A DNA stretch of 64,000 nucleotides, taken from contig CM059582.1 in the NCBI GenBank assembly GCA_030407085.1, positions 92,257,001 to 92,321,000 of the forward strand. Direction: 5' to 3'. This document shows, piece by piece, positions 10,301-20,719 of this stretch. Every line of letters begins with the position of its first letter. Positions within the stretch are counted from its first letter, which is position 1. A program made the translations under genes and the position numbers. This stretch comes from Trichopria drosophilae (lineage: Eukaryota; Arthropoda; Insecta; Hymenoptera; Diapriidae). The notes beneath the pieces were generated by a model that worked only from the letters and a program-made list of their open reading frames with translations, did no database searches and was not told the origin of the DNA.

Positions 10301-12566
10301 AAGAGTATATTAGTAAATGACTGCGGAAACCGTTCAGGTAAAGATTACTTTCGGCATTCCTGTATTTATCTCGGACTTTTACTTCGTGGACGAAACGTCT
10401 TTGGAAGGCAGTGTGACCAGACAACCAAAAGGAAAGCCGCTTCATACCTTATGATCTGAACTTAGGATATTAACATTATTTACGATATAACCAGACCTTA
10501 TGATATAAGAGTATATTAATAAATGACTGCGGAAACCGTTCAGGTAAAGATTACTTTCGGTATTCGTGACATTATCTCAGACTCTTACTTTCTGGACGAA
10601 ACGTCTACGGACGGCAGTGTGACCAGACAACCAAAAGGAAAGCCGCTTCAAACGTTATGATCTGAACTTACGATATTACCAGAACTTATGATATTACCAG
10701 AAATTATGCTATTACCAGAACTTACGAGATTACCAGAACTTAAAATACAAGAGAAAATTAATAATTGACTGCTTACAGAATGTTCAGGCAAAGCTTACTT
10801 TCGGCATTCGTGAGTTTATCTAGTACTCTTACTTCCTGGAAGAAATGTCTACGAACGGCAATGTGACCAGACAACCTTAAGGAAAGCCGCTTTAAACCTT
10901 ATGATCTGAACTTACGATACTACCAGTACTTACGATATAAACAGACTTTATGATATAAGAGTATATTAATAAATGACTGCGGAAACCGTTCAGGTAAAGA
11001 TTACTTTCGCTATTCGTGACTTTATCTCGGACTCTTACTTCCTGGAAGAAATGTCTGCGAACTGCAGTGTGACCAGACAACCAAAAGAAAGCCGCTTCAA
11101 ACGTTATGATCTGAACTTACGATATTACCAGTACTTACCATATAACCAGAACTTATGATATTACAAGAAATTATGCTATTGCCAGAACTTACGACATTAC
11201 CAGAACGTAAGATACAAGAGAAAATTAATAAGTGACTGCTTACAGACGTTCAGGCAAAGCTTCCTTTCGGAATTCGTGACTTTATCTAGTACTCTTACTT
11301 CCTGGAAGAAATGTCTATGAACGGCAAAGTGACCAGACAACCTAAAGGAAAGCCGCTTCAAACGTTATGATCTGAACTTACGATATTACCAGCAATTATG
11401 ATCTTCCCAGAACTTACGACATTACCTCAACTTAGGAAATTACCAGAACTTATGATATTACAAGAAATTATGCTATTACCAGAACTTTACGACATTACCA
11501 GAACTTACGAGATGACTAAAACTTTTGATATTACAAGAACTTACAAGATAACCAGAACTTAAGATACAAGAGAAAATTAATAAGTGACTGCTTACAGACG
11601 TTCAGGCAAAGCTTCCTTTCGGCATTCGTGACTTTATCTAGTACTCTTACTTCCTGGAAAAAATGTCTATGAACGGCAATGTGACCAGACAACCTGAAGG
11701 AAAGCCGCTTCAAACGTTATGATCTGAACTTACGATGTTACCAGCAATTATGATCTGACCAGATCTTACGACATTACCTCAACTTACAAAATTACCAGAA
11801 CTTACGAGATTACCAGAACTTATGATATTACAAGCAATTACGAGATTGCCAGAACATAAGAAACAAGAGATAATTAATAAGTGTCTGCGTAAAACCGTTC
11901 AGGCAAAGCTTACTTTCGGCATTCGTGTCTTCGTCTTTGACTCTTACTTCCTGGCAGAAACGTCTACGGAGGGCAGTGTGACCAGACAAACAGAATTAAA
12001 GTCTCTTCAAACGTTTTGATCTGAACTTACGACATTACCAGAACTTAAGATACAAGAGAAAATTAATAAGTGTCTGCGTATAGCCGTTCAGGCAAAGCTT
12101 ACTTTCGACATTTATATTGTTATCTCGGCCTCTTACTGCATAGACGAAACGTCTACGTATAGCAGTGCGACCAGATACTCAATAGTAAAATCTCCCCAAA
12201 CGATATTACCTGAAATTATCATATTACCAAAACTTAAGATATTACCGAACTTATGATATAAGAGAAAATTAATAAGTGACTACGTAAATCCGTTCAGGCG
12301 AAGCTTACTTCCGGCATTCGGGTCTTTATCTCGGTCTCTTACTTCATGTACGAAACGTTTACGGACGGCAATGTGACCAGTGAATGTGCAAAGTCTCATG
12401 AAACGTTATTATCTACACTTACGATATTACCAGAACCCAAGATATTACCAGTACTAGCGACATTACGAGAACTTACTAGATTAATAGAGTTTAAGATACA
12501 GGAGAACATTAATAAGTATCCGCGTAAAGCCGTACAGGCAAATCTTACTGTCGGCATTGGTGCATA
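7391..12566 (+). repeat. HindIII satellite array with nested 18-bp minisatellite
   Basis: About 21 units are marked by the word AAGCTT (or AAGATT/AATCTT) in GGCAAAGCTTACTTTCGGC. Markers fall at 7508, 7769, 7949, 8228, 8453, 8757, 8982, 9207, 9486, 9783, 10135, 10341, 10547, 10791, 10997, 11257, 11609, 11906, 12095, 12301 and 12541. Spacings range from 180 to 352 because each unit has a constant block of about 150 bp plus 1 to about 10 copies of an 18-bp repeat (ACTTAYGATATTACCAGA). Many spacings (180, 225, 261, 279, 297) are multiples of three and differ by multiples of 18. The array begins at the truncated R1 element and fades at about 12566. Confidence 0.95.
7562..7882 (+). other. Open 106-codon frame across satellite units near the left edge
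   Basis: In this copy the unit stays open where consensus units carry stops: CAA instead of TAA before GAGAAAATT, TGT instead of TGA before CTGCGT, and TTA instead of TGA after ACGTTA. The 18-bp repeat reads as a six-residue repeat of the type L-x-I-L-P-E. The constant block reads EKINKCLRKAVQAKL and ends with SVTRQPKVK. Similar but shorter open copies occur at 11822-12019 and 12346-12672. I know no protein family with this sequence. It could be a relic of a repetitive coding sequence or a by-product of the three-fold periodicity. Confidence 0.4.
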
Positions 12567-12723
12567 CATCATTTTACATAAATATATGTATATAACAAAT
12601 TGTACAATATTCAAATTATTATATGACGATAATAATTTCTTCGTCATGATGGATTTACGTATATTTGTCTAGTAGCTCTACATACTAGTAACCATTCTTC
12701 GTCATACGAAATTACATCAGTTC
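12567..12723. other. AT-rich spacer
   Basis: Low-complexity AT-rich sequence between the satellite end and the tRNA-like element. A satellite-derived open frame runs out into it and stops at 12670-12672. Nothing else is seen. Confidence 0.5.
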
Positions 12724-12797
12724 TAGCGTAGCGCAGTGGTTAAGGCGGTAGCGAGTTAAGTGAAGGACCCGAGTTCGGTTCCCCGGCAGGTCGAGCG
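12724..12797 (+). repeat. tRNA-like sequence (tRNA-derived element head)
   Basis: The segment has a good Pol III A box, TAGCGCAGTGG at 12728-12738, and a B-box-like GAGTTCGGTTCCCC about 32 bp further on, followed by TTTTT. The B box has one change from the GGTTCGANNCC rule. The two ends do not form a seven-pair acceptor stem and I could not place a clean anticodon arm, so it is a tRNA-derived SINE head or a tRNA pseudogene, not a working tRNA. It lies about 110 bp upstream of the BEL/Pao 5' LTR. Confidence 0.5.
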
Positions 12798-12906
12798 TTT
12801 TTCTTATTTGTTTTCGTGCGTTACTAATTTATTGGCATTCATGTTTAATGCATTAAAAGTAGCAATAGATAATCAAACTTAATACATGTAACAGAGAATT
12901 TACATA

Positions 12907-13320
12907 TGTTGCGATATGCAACCCTAGTTTCCCGAGCAAAGTTTCTCGTGCGAAGAAGAAATGTTTACTGGTTGATCGCGGTTATCAGCGTGATCTATTT
13001 CCGAATGAATAAGAAGGCATTTTCCGAAATCACATCGTCGTCGGGACTTCCGCACTCACTCTTCCGCAAAATCCGGGAATCGATGGACGCATTTTGGTCG
13101 TTTGCGAAATCGATAAGTTCGAAAATTCGGCACTTTAGTTCCACGGTACTTTGCTCGCGAATTTTTTTGATATTATAATCCACTGTGTTATTAAAATTGT
13201 AATTAGAACTATTTTCGGCTGCAGTAAATTCTGGATTATTTCCGGGAGTGTTTGATTTTCCTTGGACTTATCGGAAACCAAGCATCTACAGTTTTCTCCG
13301 TTTTCTTTCGTGACGGAACA
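12907..13320 (+). repeat. 5' LTR of the BEL/Pao element
   Basis: It aligns along almost its whole length with 16788-17213, sharing blocks such as CACATCGTCGTCGGGACTTC and CTTTAGTTCCACGG. It starts TG and the chosen end is ...GGAACA. Scattered substitutions and small indels separate the two copies, so the insertion is old. The exact 3' end is uncertain by several bases. Confidence 0.8.
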
Positions 13321-13967
13321 TTTTGTGATCCTGCCAGGATCAGAAGATTCCACGGATTTCAGTGCGGTGTCAGTGCCGTGAAAGTGCATAATTCGCATAC
13401 CCGAATTCTTAATTTGCAAATTTCGCAATTTGGCAAAATTGGCATCGATTTCAGCCGCCCCTTCACCGCTCCTTCTACGGACACCCTTCTTAAATTCCCC
13501 TCTCGAAACTGTGCCCTCGTCCGCACCACAGTTTTCGGCCTCCAGATTCGGATCCCTTCTTACGCCGTGCGCGCTTCCTGCACGCTCCATCTTCGGTAGC
13601 CAGACCGGCACGCATTTCGCGCGAACAAAACAGGAATCTCCATTCCGAAAGTTTGAGCGCCTCCATTAATCAACGCACGACGTCCATAAACCCTCGTCGC
13701 CGTTCTTCGTGTGATTGCTGTCGTCTTCGGTTCTTGAAGATAATTCATGGCGATCGCGGTTGATTGTGAGGTTTCCATTTCACTATATGTGACAAATCTT
13801 CAGGCTATTCGTGATGCTGTCCAGTCGATACCAGCAGCATGTAACTTGTCATTAATAAAATTGAATGTGCGATTGACTTACATCCAACGTATATGAACTA
13901 ACTATCATGTACTTCATGCACACCTGACGCACATTGCGACGGACTTGGAACGTCGGCCTCCTTATTT
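13321..13967 (+). other. BEL/Pao leader between 5' LTR and gag
   Basis: This region has no element domain I can name. It should contain the primer-binding site directly after the LTR but I could not match one to a tRNA with confidence. Open frames exist on both strands: forward 13252-13599 and 13430-13669, reverse 13135-13611 (158 codons) and 13560-13778. None resembles a known family. The gag start is not clear; an ATG at 13748 opens a short frame that soon stops. Confidence 0.4.
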
Positions 13968-14775
13968 TACTGGAAAACAATTCAGCTGCCAAGCATCGAA
14001 CTTCCTAAATTTGCAGGTGACTATGACAGATGGTACACATTTGTGGATTATTTCAAATATATTATTTTTAAAGATACGTCAATCGTTGAAGTACGTAAAT
14101 TTTACTATTTGAAGTCATCGCTCACCGGTGAGCCTTTATCAATGATCGCACTCCTGACTTCGACAGCGAAAACTTCGTTGTAACATGGGACCTACTAAAG
14201 AATCACTTTGAAAATAAGAGATGTATCATTGACAAACATTTCGATTCCCTTTTTTTACTTCCGGTTTCGCGTACAGAAAACGCATCGGAACTTCGCGAAC
14301 TATTTTATAAATCCAGCGCAATTTTGGGGTCGTTGAAAGCGTTGAATCTACTAGTCGATCAATGGGACGCGATTGTCGTGCAGTCAAAGTTGGATCCCGA
14401 CTCGCATAAGGCATGCTTGCTTACTCTAGGTTCGCAAAAGAGTATCCTACTTCCGGAACATTTCTTAAATTTTTAAACGATCGTTCGTGTGGTCTACAAT
14501 CTGCGGGTAATACACGACCTCGTGACTCCGGTTCCAATGTCAAAAATAATCAAACCGGTCCAGTCGGCCGTAAATCGTCAGCGATTATTCAATCTCATGC
14601 TACAACGAGTTCTAGCAGCTGCCCATCTGTTCCGGCGCTCAAGCTTTTTATGTTTGTAAACATTTAAAAAATCTGTCAGTGTCTAAGTGATTTTATTTTA
14701 TAAAACAGCGCCAATTATGCACAAATTGGCTGGGCGCGCATTCGCTTTCGAAGTGTTCGAGTTCGCGACTATGTT
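13968..14775 (+). pseudogene. gag: BEL/Pao gag, frameshifted
   Basis: The first recognised block (13984-14150) is the BEL/Pao gag domain known as DUF1759: LPKFAGDYDRWYTFVDYF, then a FYYLKSSLTGEPL block. After a stop and frame change it continues at about 14235-14440 with LPVSRTENASELRELFYKS and LNLLVDQWDAIVVQSKL. The zinc-knuckle region is at 14655-14770: CKH at 14655-14663, then LCTNW in which the second Cys of the knuckle (14718 region) is replaced by Trp, a conserved His and SKC, then a final CFMC. A TGA interrupts the frame near 14688. Several frameshifts and stops make it nonfunctional. Confidence 0.75.
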
Positions 14776-14819
14776 TTATGTGTATGTATATATTCCTGAC
14801 GTTACGTAGTCAGGTTACC

Positions 14820-15512
14820 TTTCCGGTCCCCTCATCCGATAAATATCGGAGGCTCTCGACATGCCGCAATAAAAGCATTTTATTTGCTTGAGAAACGCCT
14901 AGACCGGAATCCAGATTCCTCGTTTACTTACCGGAATTTCACGAGAGACGATGAATTTCAAGGTCACAAGTCTCCAATCAACTCTCTAGACCACATGACT
15001 TCCGCTGCCTATCTTCCCCATCACGGAGGGACGAAGGTCAGTAGCTCAACCACCAAATTACGAGCGGTATTCAATGCGTCGCACAAGACTTCAATTTCGA
15101 CAACTCTGAAGGACCACGTTCTGACGGGTCCCAAGCTTTAGGTAGATCTGCGCCATGTTCTGTTTCGATGGCGAACTTTCCTAGATCTTGGTAGACCCTC
15201 AGGATCGCGACCTTCTGCGATTACTTGGGGTTATTTACCGAGTGCCGATAATTCCGCAGATCTCGCTTCGCGGGGAATTTTTGCTGAAGAGCTCCCCACC
15301 AACTCCTTATGGCTCAATGTGCCTACCTGGTTGAGTGAAGATGCTTCATTCTGGCAGCATCTCACTCCTAAACTCTCAGAAACAGTCTCGCTTGAAGCAC
15401 GAGCCGTGGTCACCGGGCTCATGATGCATTCAGGGGACATTTTAAACCTTCTCTCAACTAGAGTGTCTTCTTGGATACTTCTTGAACGCATTATAGGATA
15501 CGTATAAGATGG
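14820..15512 (+). pseudogene. pol: BEL/Pao RT N-terminus fused to RNase H end by deletion
   Basis: The first open piece (14884-15141) is the start of a Pao-type reverse transcriptase: LEKRLDRNPDSSFTYRNF, AYLPHHGGTKVSSSTTKLRA and VFNASHKTS. Just upstream (about 14820-14880) a frameshifted VPSSDKYRRLS remnant represents the block before it. Soon after 15141 the similarity ends. It resumes near 15235 with the end of RNase H and the linker to integrase: PSADNSADLASRGIF, EELPTNSLWLN and WLSEDASFW. The catalytic core with LDxxxxF and YxDD is gone, as is the protease upstream, so the element lost at least two internal blocks. Confidence 0.8.
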
Positions 15513-15759
15513 ACGCAGCACCTTAAAGGGAAGTTTGACTGCTGATGAGATTCGAAAAGCGGGCATCACGATCTTTCAGAAGTTGCAGAACATACTGGTT
15601 ACTTCTGAGCTACAGGACCTACGTTCTCAGAGACCAGCGTGTCCCAAGAGCCGCCTTAGGTCACTGGTCCCATTCCTGGATGAGGATGGTCTCAGGACGC
15701 CTGGCCAATTCTGACTTGCAGTTCAGAACCCAGCATCCTATCAGTTTGGGTGTACACCC

Positions 15760-16265
15760 AGCTGTACGTCTATTAGTCATAGCCATTCACAATCGATGTA
15801 TGCACCGTGGGTTAGCCCTCTCTCTCCGCACTCTGCGTCAGACGTTCGGGATCGTTTAGGCAAAAAAGATTATTAGGTCCATCATTTTTAAATGCTTGAC
15901 TTACACTCGTCTGTAGGCAGAGTTAAGTTCTCAAAATATGGGTCGTTTGCCCACACCTCGGGTCGTACATCCTGAACGACCGTTTGTACATTGCGGCGTG
16001 GATTACTTTGGTCCCTTCGAGGTCAGACTGGGTAGACGACGCGGTCGGAGATCACAGCTGACTACTGGATAAAAAATGTCACCGAGTCATTCTCGATGAA
16101 ACTGTTATCGACTGGCTTGCTACGGACAAAATCAGTTGGCACTTCATGCGCCCTGCTGCTCCTCATTTTGGCGGTTTATGGGAGGCCGGGGTCAAAAGTA
16201 TGAAGTTCCACCTGAAAAGAGTCCTAGGTGAACATACTCCGACATTTGAGGAGTTAACGACACTC
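15760..16265 (+). pseudogene. BEL/Pao integrase, missing its middle
   Basis: The N-terminal zinc-binding part appears as HNRCMHRGLALSLRTLRQTF (His pair at about 15786-15805), followed in another frame by a KCLTY remnant in which the second Cys is Tyr. The first catalytic Asp sits in HCGVDYFGPFEVRLGRR (about 15990-16035). At about 16075 the sequence jumps to the block before the catalytic Glu: AAPHFGGLWEAGVKSMK with Glu at about 16180. The DNG block carrying the second Asp is deleted. Catalysis is impossible. Confidence 0.8.
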
Positions 16266-16711
16266 TATATCAGATAGAGGCCTCTCTTACTTCCCGCCCA
16301 CTAGGCCCTCTTAACGATGGCGTTGATGACTTGACCGCACTGACTCCAGGATATTTCTTGATCGGAGCACCTTTGAATGTCGTACCTGAGAAATCTCTCC
16401 TCGAGTGTCCGGTAAACAGATTATCATGCAGCAACTATACCAGCAAATGAATGATCGATTCTGGCGGATCTGGTCGGCGGACTATTTGCTCTCGCTGCCA
16501 CATAGTACCAAGTGGCATCTACCGAAAAAGCCCATCGGTATTAGGAATTTGGTGCTAGTTAAGTTACCTAATGCACCTTCGACTAAATGGCCTGCGCGCG
16601 TTACTGAATGTCTGCCGGGTAATGGTGATGTTCGGGTTGTTACGGTGCGCACTGGCACTCCATACTTCGCAGACCAATTACGCAGCTTGCGCTCTTACCC
16701 GTCTACTTAGA
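16266..16711 (+). pseudogene. BEL/Pao pol C-terminal segment (DUF5641-like)
   Basis: This is the tail found after integrase in BEL/Pao polyproteins. A first piece (16290-16400) reads LGPLNDGVDDLTALTPGYFL then GAPLNVVPE. The last open frame 16405-16710 reads DRFWRIWSADYLLSLPHSTK, a VLVKLPNAPSTKWPAR block and a short C-terminal tail. The order and spacing match the family. The frame ends about 75 bp before the 3' LTR, leaving room for the polypurine tract. Confidence 0.75.
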
Positions 16712-16787
16712 ATAATTTCTGTTAATTTCACTTTGTTTCAGGTTAGCTACAGTTAGTTGAAGGCATATTGCTGAACGGGGGCAGTTA

Positions 16788-17213
16788 TGTTGCGATATGC
16801 AACCCTAATTGCCTTTGCCCGCACAAAGTTTCTCATGCGAAGAAGAAATGTTCGTGTGTCGATCGCGGTTATCAGCGCGATCTCTTTCCGAAACGATAAG
16901 AAGGCCTTTTCCGAAAACACATCGTCGTCGGGACTTCCGCACTCACTCTTCCGCAAGATTCGGTAATCGATGGACGCATTATCGTCGTTTGCGAAATCAA
17001 TAAGTTCGGAAATTCGGCACTTTAGTTCCACGGCACTTTGCTCACGTAGTTTTTGGATAAAATAATCGAATATGTTATTATAATTGTAATTCGAAGTACT
17101 TTTGGATTCAACAAATACCGATTTCGGATTATTTCCGCGAGTTTTTGATTTTCCTTTGACTAATACGAAACCAAGAATCTACAGTTTCCCCCGTTTTCTT
17201 TCTTGGCGAAACA
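16788..17213 (+). repeat. 3' LTR of the BEL/Pao element
   Basis: The partner of 12907-13320. It starts TGTTGCGATATGC immediately after a purine-rich tract and is chosen to end ...GAAACA at 17213. Its reverse strand carries an open frame (16753-17031) that is partly shared with the 5' copy (12995-13183). The differences between the copies mostly change the amino acid, which argues against a selected antisense protein. Confidence 0.8.
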
Positions 17214-18805
17214 ATGTAATTTAACAAAAACATAGAACGTTATTTAAGTAATTAGTTTCATAATCTTGTTTCGCATTTTTTAATCTGTCGCAAAATTTCC
17301 TATTAGAAATATTTTAAATATTTTAGCCAAAATATTCTTTCAGCGAATGTAATATTCTGGATACAAATTTTAAGCAATCGCAATAATGATATTTTTTATG
17401 TTTATTCCATTACAATTCGTGTACCGTACAGGTCGTCCACAAAAAATCGTAGTAGCGAATTTTAATTGCGGGAGTGCATTTTTTGGGAAAATGTTTCAGA
17501 CAAAAGTTGAAGGATTTTTCCCTGGCTATTTAATGGCGGTATTGAATTTGACTTGAACATGACCTCGAAGGTTATTTCGAGGTCAAGTTAATTTTTTTAA
17601 TTGGAAACCCCTACTTTTTTTTTCATGAATTCGGAAAGCCCACACAATTTCTGAAAGCCACTTGGGGATGGCCAACGTCGATTTAAATTGATTGCAGAGT
17701 GCGACGTGGACATTTTGAAATTAAAAAATCAAATTACACACGAATGTTCATATAAATAATTAATAGCAGTAACAGGAAATGGACAATCGGCTAAAACAGT
17801 TTTCAGCGTGCAATGCAATATCATTGTTTCGGAGGGAAAATATAAAACTTTTCATTTCCACATCCAATATGTTTATAAATACCGTATAACATTTTTACAC
17901 TAGTTTGAATGCCACTGCCGGCTTTAGCATTATCTAAGATGTACCGCGTGGAGGTTGCACGGTCAAGTTTTGTATGTATTTCAATACGTATTTTGTGTGT
18001 ATTTTGTATGTATTTCAACGTTCTGTTCACGACTATTACTGGAAAAAAAGTGTCAGAGGCCCATCTTCGCCGCGCGATTCTCCATTTGTTCCCTTACCTA
18101 CCGATCGCGGCCCCTTCTTATTCTGATAAGACCGATTACTGGTATATTTTCGCGAACACAAAGAATTAAAACCTATCGAATCGAATGAAATTAGTACATG
18201 GAAGCATTTATGAATAAAAATTGAGGTTAGGTCTGCACAGAATGACTTTTCATTTTTATTTTTCGAGAAAAGATGAAAGAATTACATTTACTCTTTTTGA
18301 ATTGTATAGTTGATCACATAAAATGTATTTTAACGAACATTGAAATATTATTTTACGATTTTCAACTTTTCGATGCTTTTTGCTGTATTTGTACTATGTA
18401 CAAAGTTTATTCTCGTAAATTCTCGCTTGTTCCTGAATCGATTTGCTGAAATTTGATGTACATTAATATAAAGTGCTTAGAATCACCCTAAATTAGATTT
18501 CAGCTTGAAAATGTACATACATAATTACTTTCGGTTTAATTTCAGTATTCTAGGTTAGGAACTGATGTTATCGGGAGTCAGATCGTCGTTTTCGCGCGCA
18601 GGCTCCATCAGCGATCTAATATAAGAACGAATAGCCTTGTTATTAAAACGAATGAATACTTCGTAAGGGTATACACGTATTCCTTCGAATGATTTATATT
18701 TAAAATTTGCATTTGAAAATTAGCCGTTTCCGCATGCGAACGGATGTGCATATCCTCAATTTTAAAGACCATTAATACTGCGCACATTTTCGAATGATTA
18801 CTAAA
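17214..18805. other. AT-rich spacer without supported genes
   Basis: Nothing codes convincingly here; short frames at 17821-18188 on both strands have no recognisable content. A perfect 9-bp inverted repeat GACCTCGAA/TTCGAGGTC with a 6-bp loop occurs at 17561-17584. The segment from about 17500 to 17660 has the look of a dispersed repeat, judging by its non-random long words, but I could not find a second copy in the window. Confidence 0.4.
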
Positions 18806-20394
18806 CCGCTAAACAATATTCCGTTACAGCAATATCTTTGAAACGTCGCATTATAGCCATGCGACCAAACTTGTTTCATTGCAAAAACATTTTTGTGACG
18901 TCCTTGGAACCAGAAATGTCCTGCCACATTGACGGTTTTTAAATAACGTTTCATTCGTAACGTACCTGCGACGTTTGAAAACTATACGTCCAACGTTGTA
19001 AAAACCTTACATTAAACGGTCATAAATAAAAATTATAAGAAATTAGACGAATTATTTTATTCAATTCGAATTTTATTATTATTTATGTATAGTTAGATAT
19101 GTTATGTGAAGGAATGTAGTTTTATCATTTTGCTCGCAAATAAATCTATAAATCTAAGAAAAATCCATCCCGACCGAGGATCGAACCCGGGTCTACAGGT
19201 TACAACGCTGACGTCTTAACCACTACACTACGCTCGCATATGTATTACCATGCGAACGAGAGCTCTTACACTCAATCGTAGAAGGCTTCTTGATGCGAGT
19301 TTAGTTTAAACAAGATGTTTAATTAATTTTGTCATTTCTATATCAGGAATAATAATATTTTAATATTATTTGACTATTTTGTAGTAATTTATTGTAATTT
19401 AAATAAATATTTTTAAGATATCCGTGTAATATTTTTTTTAGACGAAATTGATTAATAGACACTGTTTAAAAAAATGTAAAGTTAATTGATACAAATTACT
19501 CTATATTTTACAAATGCACTACTTGTAAATAAGTTATTAATTACGCGGATATTAAAATTAACATAAGTGAATCAATTTTTAAATTATGAATTAAATTTAA
19601 TACAAATTACATTAAAAATAATACGGTGCGAGTTATTTTTCTGGACAAGTGACGGAAATTTACAAATATTTTAGATTAATATATTAAAAGGGAGGGAGTT
19701 TTTTAAAATAAATACACTGTATATATAAAATGCATATTCTCTAAATATTACAAAACCCGTTTCAATTTCAAATGTGAAGTATAACAATAGTTAAATTTCA
19801 CCTCATTGCAGTCTCAGTCTCAAATTACTCTATATTTTAAATTAATTTTTGCAGTAATATTACAAAAAAAAATATTGAATTTAATATACATCAATGTATT
19901 CAAGTTACACACGTATAAGAAATAAAAAGAACAAAATTATTAATAGCAAATAATATTATGCACCACAAAAAAGAATAATTATAAAAAGAAAAGATTGCAT
20001 GTAAATCGTGCTAATATACGAAAACAAATGCTGCATCCGTACGCTTCCGAATCTTGAAGGCGAAGTCTGAGATGCAACCGGCCGAAACGATAGAAGATAT
20101 GCAATAAATCATGTCTACGGAACGTCGTATTCGTAACATTACATGAATGTTACGTTAGTAACCTGAATGCGACGTTTTAAATTTCCTTGGTGATTTTGTG
20201 ACGTTGCAGAAACGATTCCATAAAACGTTTTCCAAACTGTTATAAAGTGACATTCTGGTAATGTTACGCATTAGCTTTGCGTATTTAGATATTGTGCAAC
20301 GTGGTGTAAACGACATGAAGAAGTTGTTACGAAACGTTACGTTTTTGCCATAAATGGGATAACATGTAACGTTTCATTGTTACATGTTTAGCGG
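18806..20394. mobile_element. Candidate non-autonomous inverted-repeat transposon
   Basis: The left end CCGCTAAACA (18806-18815) is the reverse complement of TGTTTAGCGG (20385-20394). Inside both ends the arms stay related when read inward: each has an AACGTCGCATT word (left about 18841; right, on the reverse strand, about 20170) and repeated CGTTAC/GTAACG words. The arms would be about 240-290 bp. No transposase frame is present and the centre (19045-20100) is AT-rich with one tRNA-like insertion, so this is a deletion derivative or a composite. Target-site duplication is not obvious. Confidence 0.45.
19166..19238 (-). repeat. tRNA-Asp-like sequence, antisense (tRNA-derived element)
   Basis: Read on the minus strand it has an A box TAGTGTAGTGG, a D-arm-like GGTTAAGACG, and a perfect B box GGTTCGATCC within CCCGGGTTCGATCCTCGG. 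The 3' half resembles eukaryotic tRNA-Asp. The seven-base acceptor halves do not pair and the anticodon stem is poor, so it is a tRNA-derived SINE head or pseudogene. Downstream on the same strand the sequence turns AT-rich with ATT-type repeats (about 19165 down to 19040), as in a SINE tail. Confidence 0.55.
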
Positions 20395-20719
20395 GAATGT
20401 ACACTGTAAAAAATTTCGATGTAATTTTACTAGGTATCACGTCGGAAATAAATCGATTCACGTGTAACGTAGTAAAAGTACAAGACGTATGTAAAATAAC
20501 ATGGTGTTAGATTGCGAATATACAATTCGTATGTAAAAATTCGGCAATTATAAAAATTCGGTCATTTTTTACTGTTTTTACATTTATTTCAGAAAACCGT
20601 GTGTTTTCTTGTTCTGCATGATCTGAACATTGAACATTTAATTGTCGTCGATTACACATCGATTGTAAATTTGCAATATATCACCACGTAATTTTACATT
20701 CGGCTTGTATTTTTACTGC

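Larger units (their letters stand above)
12907..17213 (+). mobile_element. Internally deleted BEL/Pao LTR retrotransposon
   Basis: Two related direct repeats of about 420 bp flank a region with BEL/Pao signatures in the + direction. These are the gag block KFAGDYDRWYTFVDYFK, the N-terminal Pao RT block with LPHHGG and TTKLRAVFNASHKTS, a BEL integrase with GVDYFGPF and HFGGLWEAGVKSM, and the C-terminal segment after integrase. Both repeats begin TGTTGCGATATGC and a G-rich tract (GAACGGGGGCAG) sits just before the 3' copy as a polypurine tract. The protease, most of the RT including YxDD, and the middle of integrase are missing. Clear target-site duplications were not seen at the chosen ends. 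Confidence 0.88.

Noticed and set aside
12724..12797. Functional tRNA gene
   Set aside because: No paired acceptor stem or clear anticodon arm, and the B box is imperfect.
13135..13611. Antisense 158-codon gene
   Set aside because: It crosses the LTR boundary, resembles nothing I know, and the shared LTR part is not conserved as protein.
14650..14885. Solo LTR inserted in the BEL/Pao element (TG start, AATAAA near the end)
   Set aside because: In the correct frame it encodes the gag zinc-knuckle region (CKH, LCTN, SKC, CFMC) and then the RT N-terminus, so it is native element sequence with a deletion.
19166..19238. Functional tRNA-Asp gene on the minus strand
   Set aside because: Good internal promoter boxes but the acceptor halves do not pair and the anticodon stem is weak.
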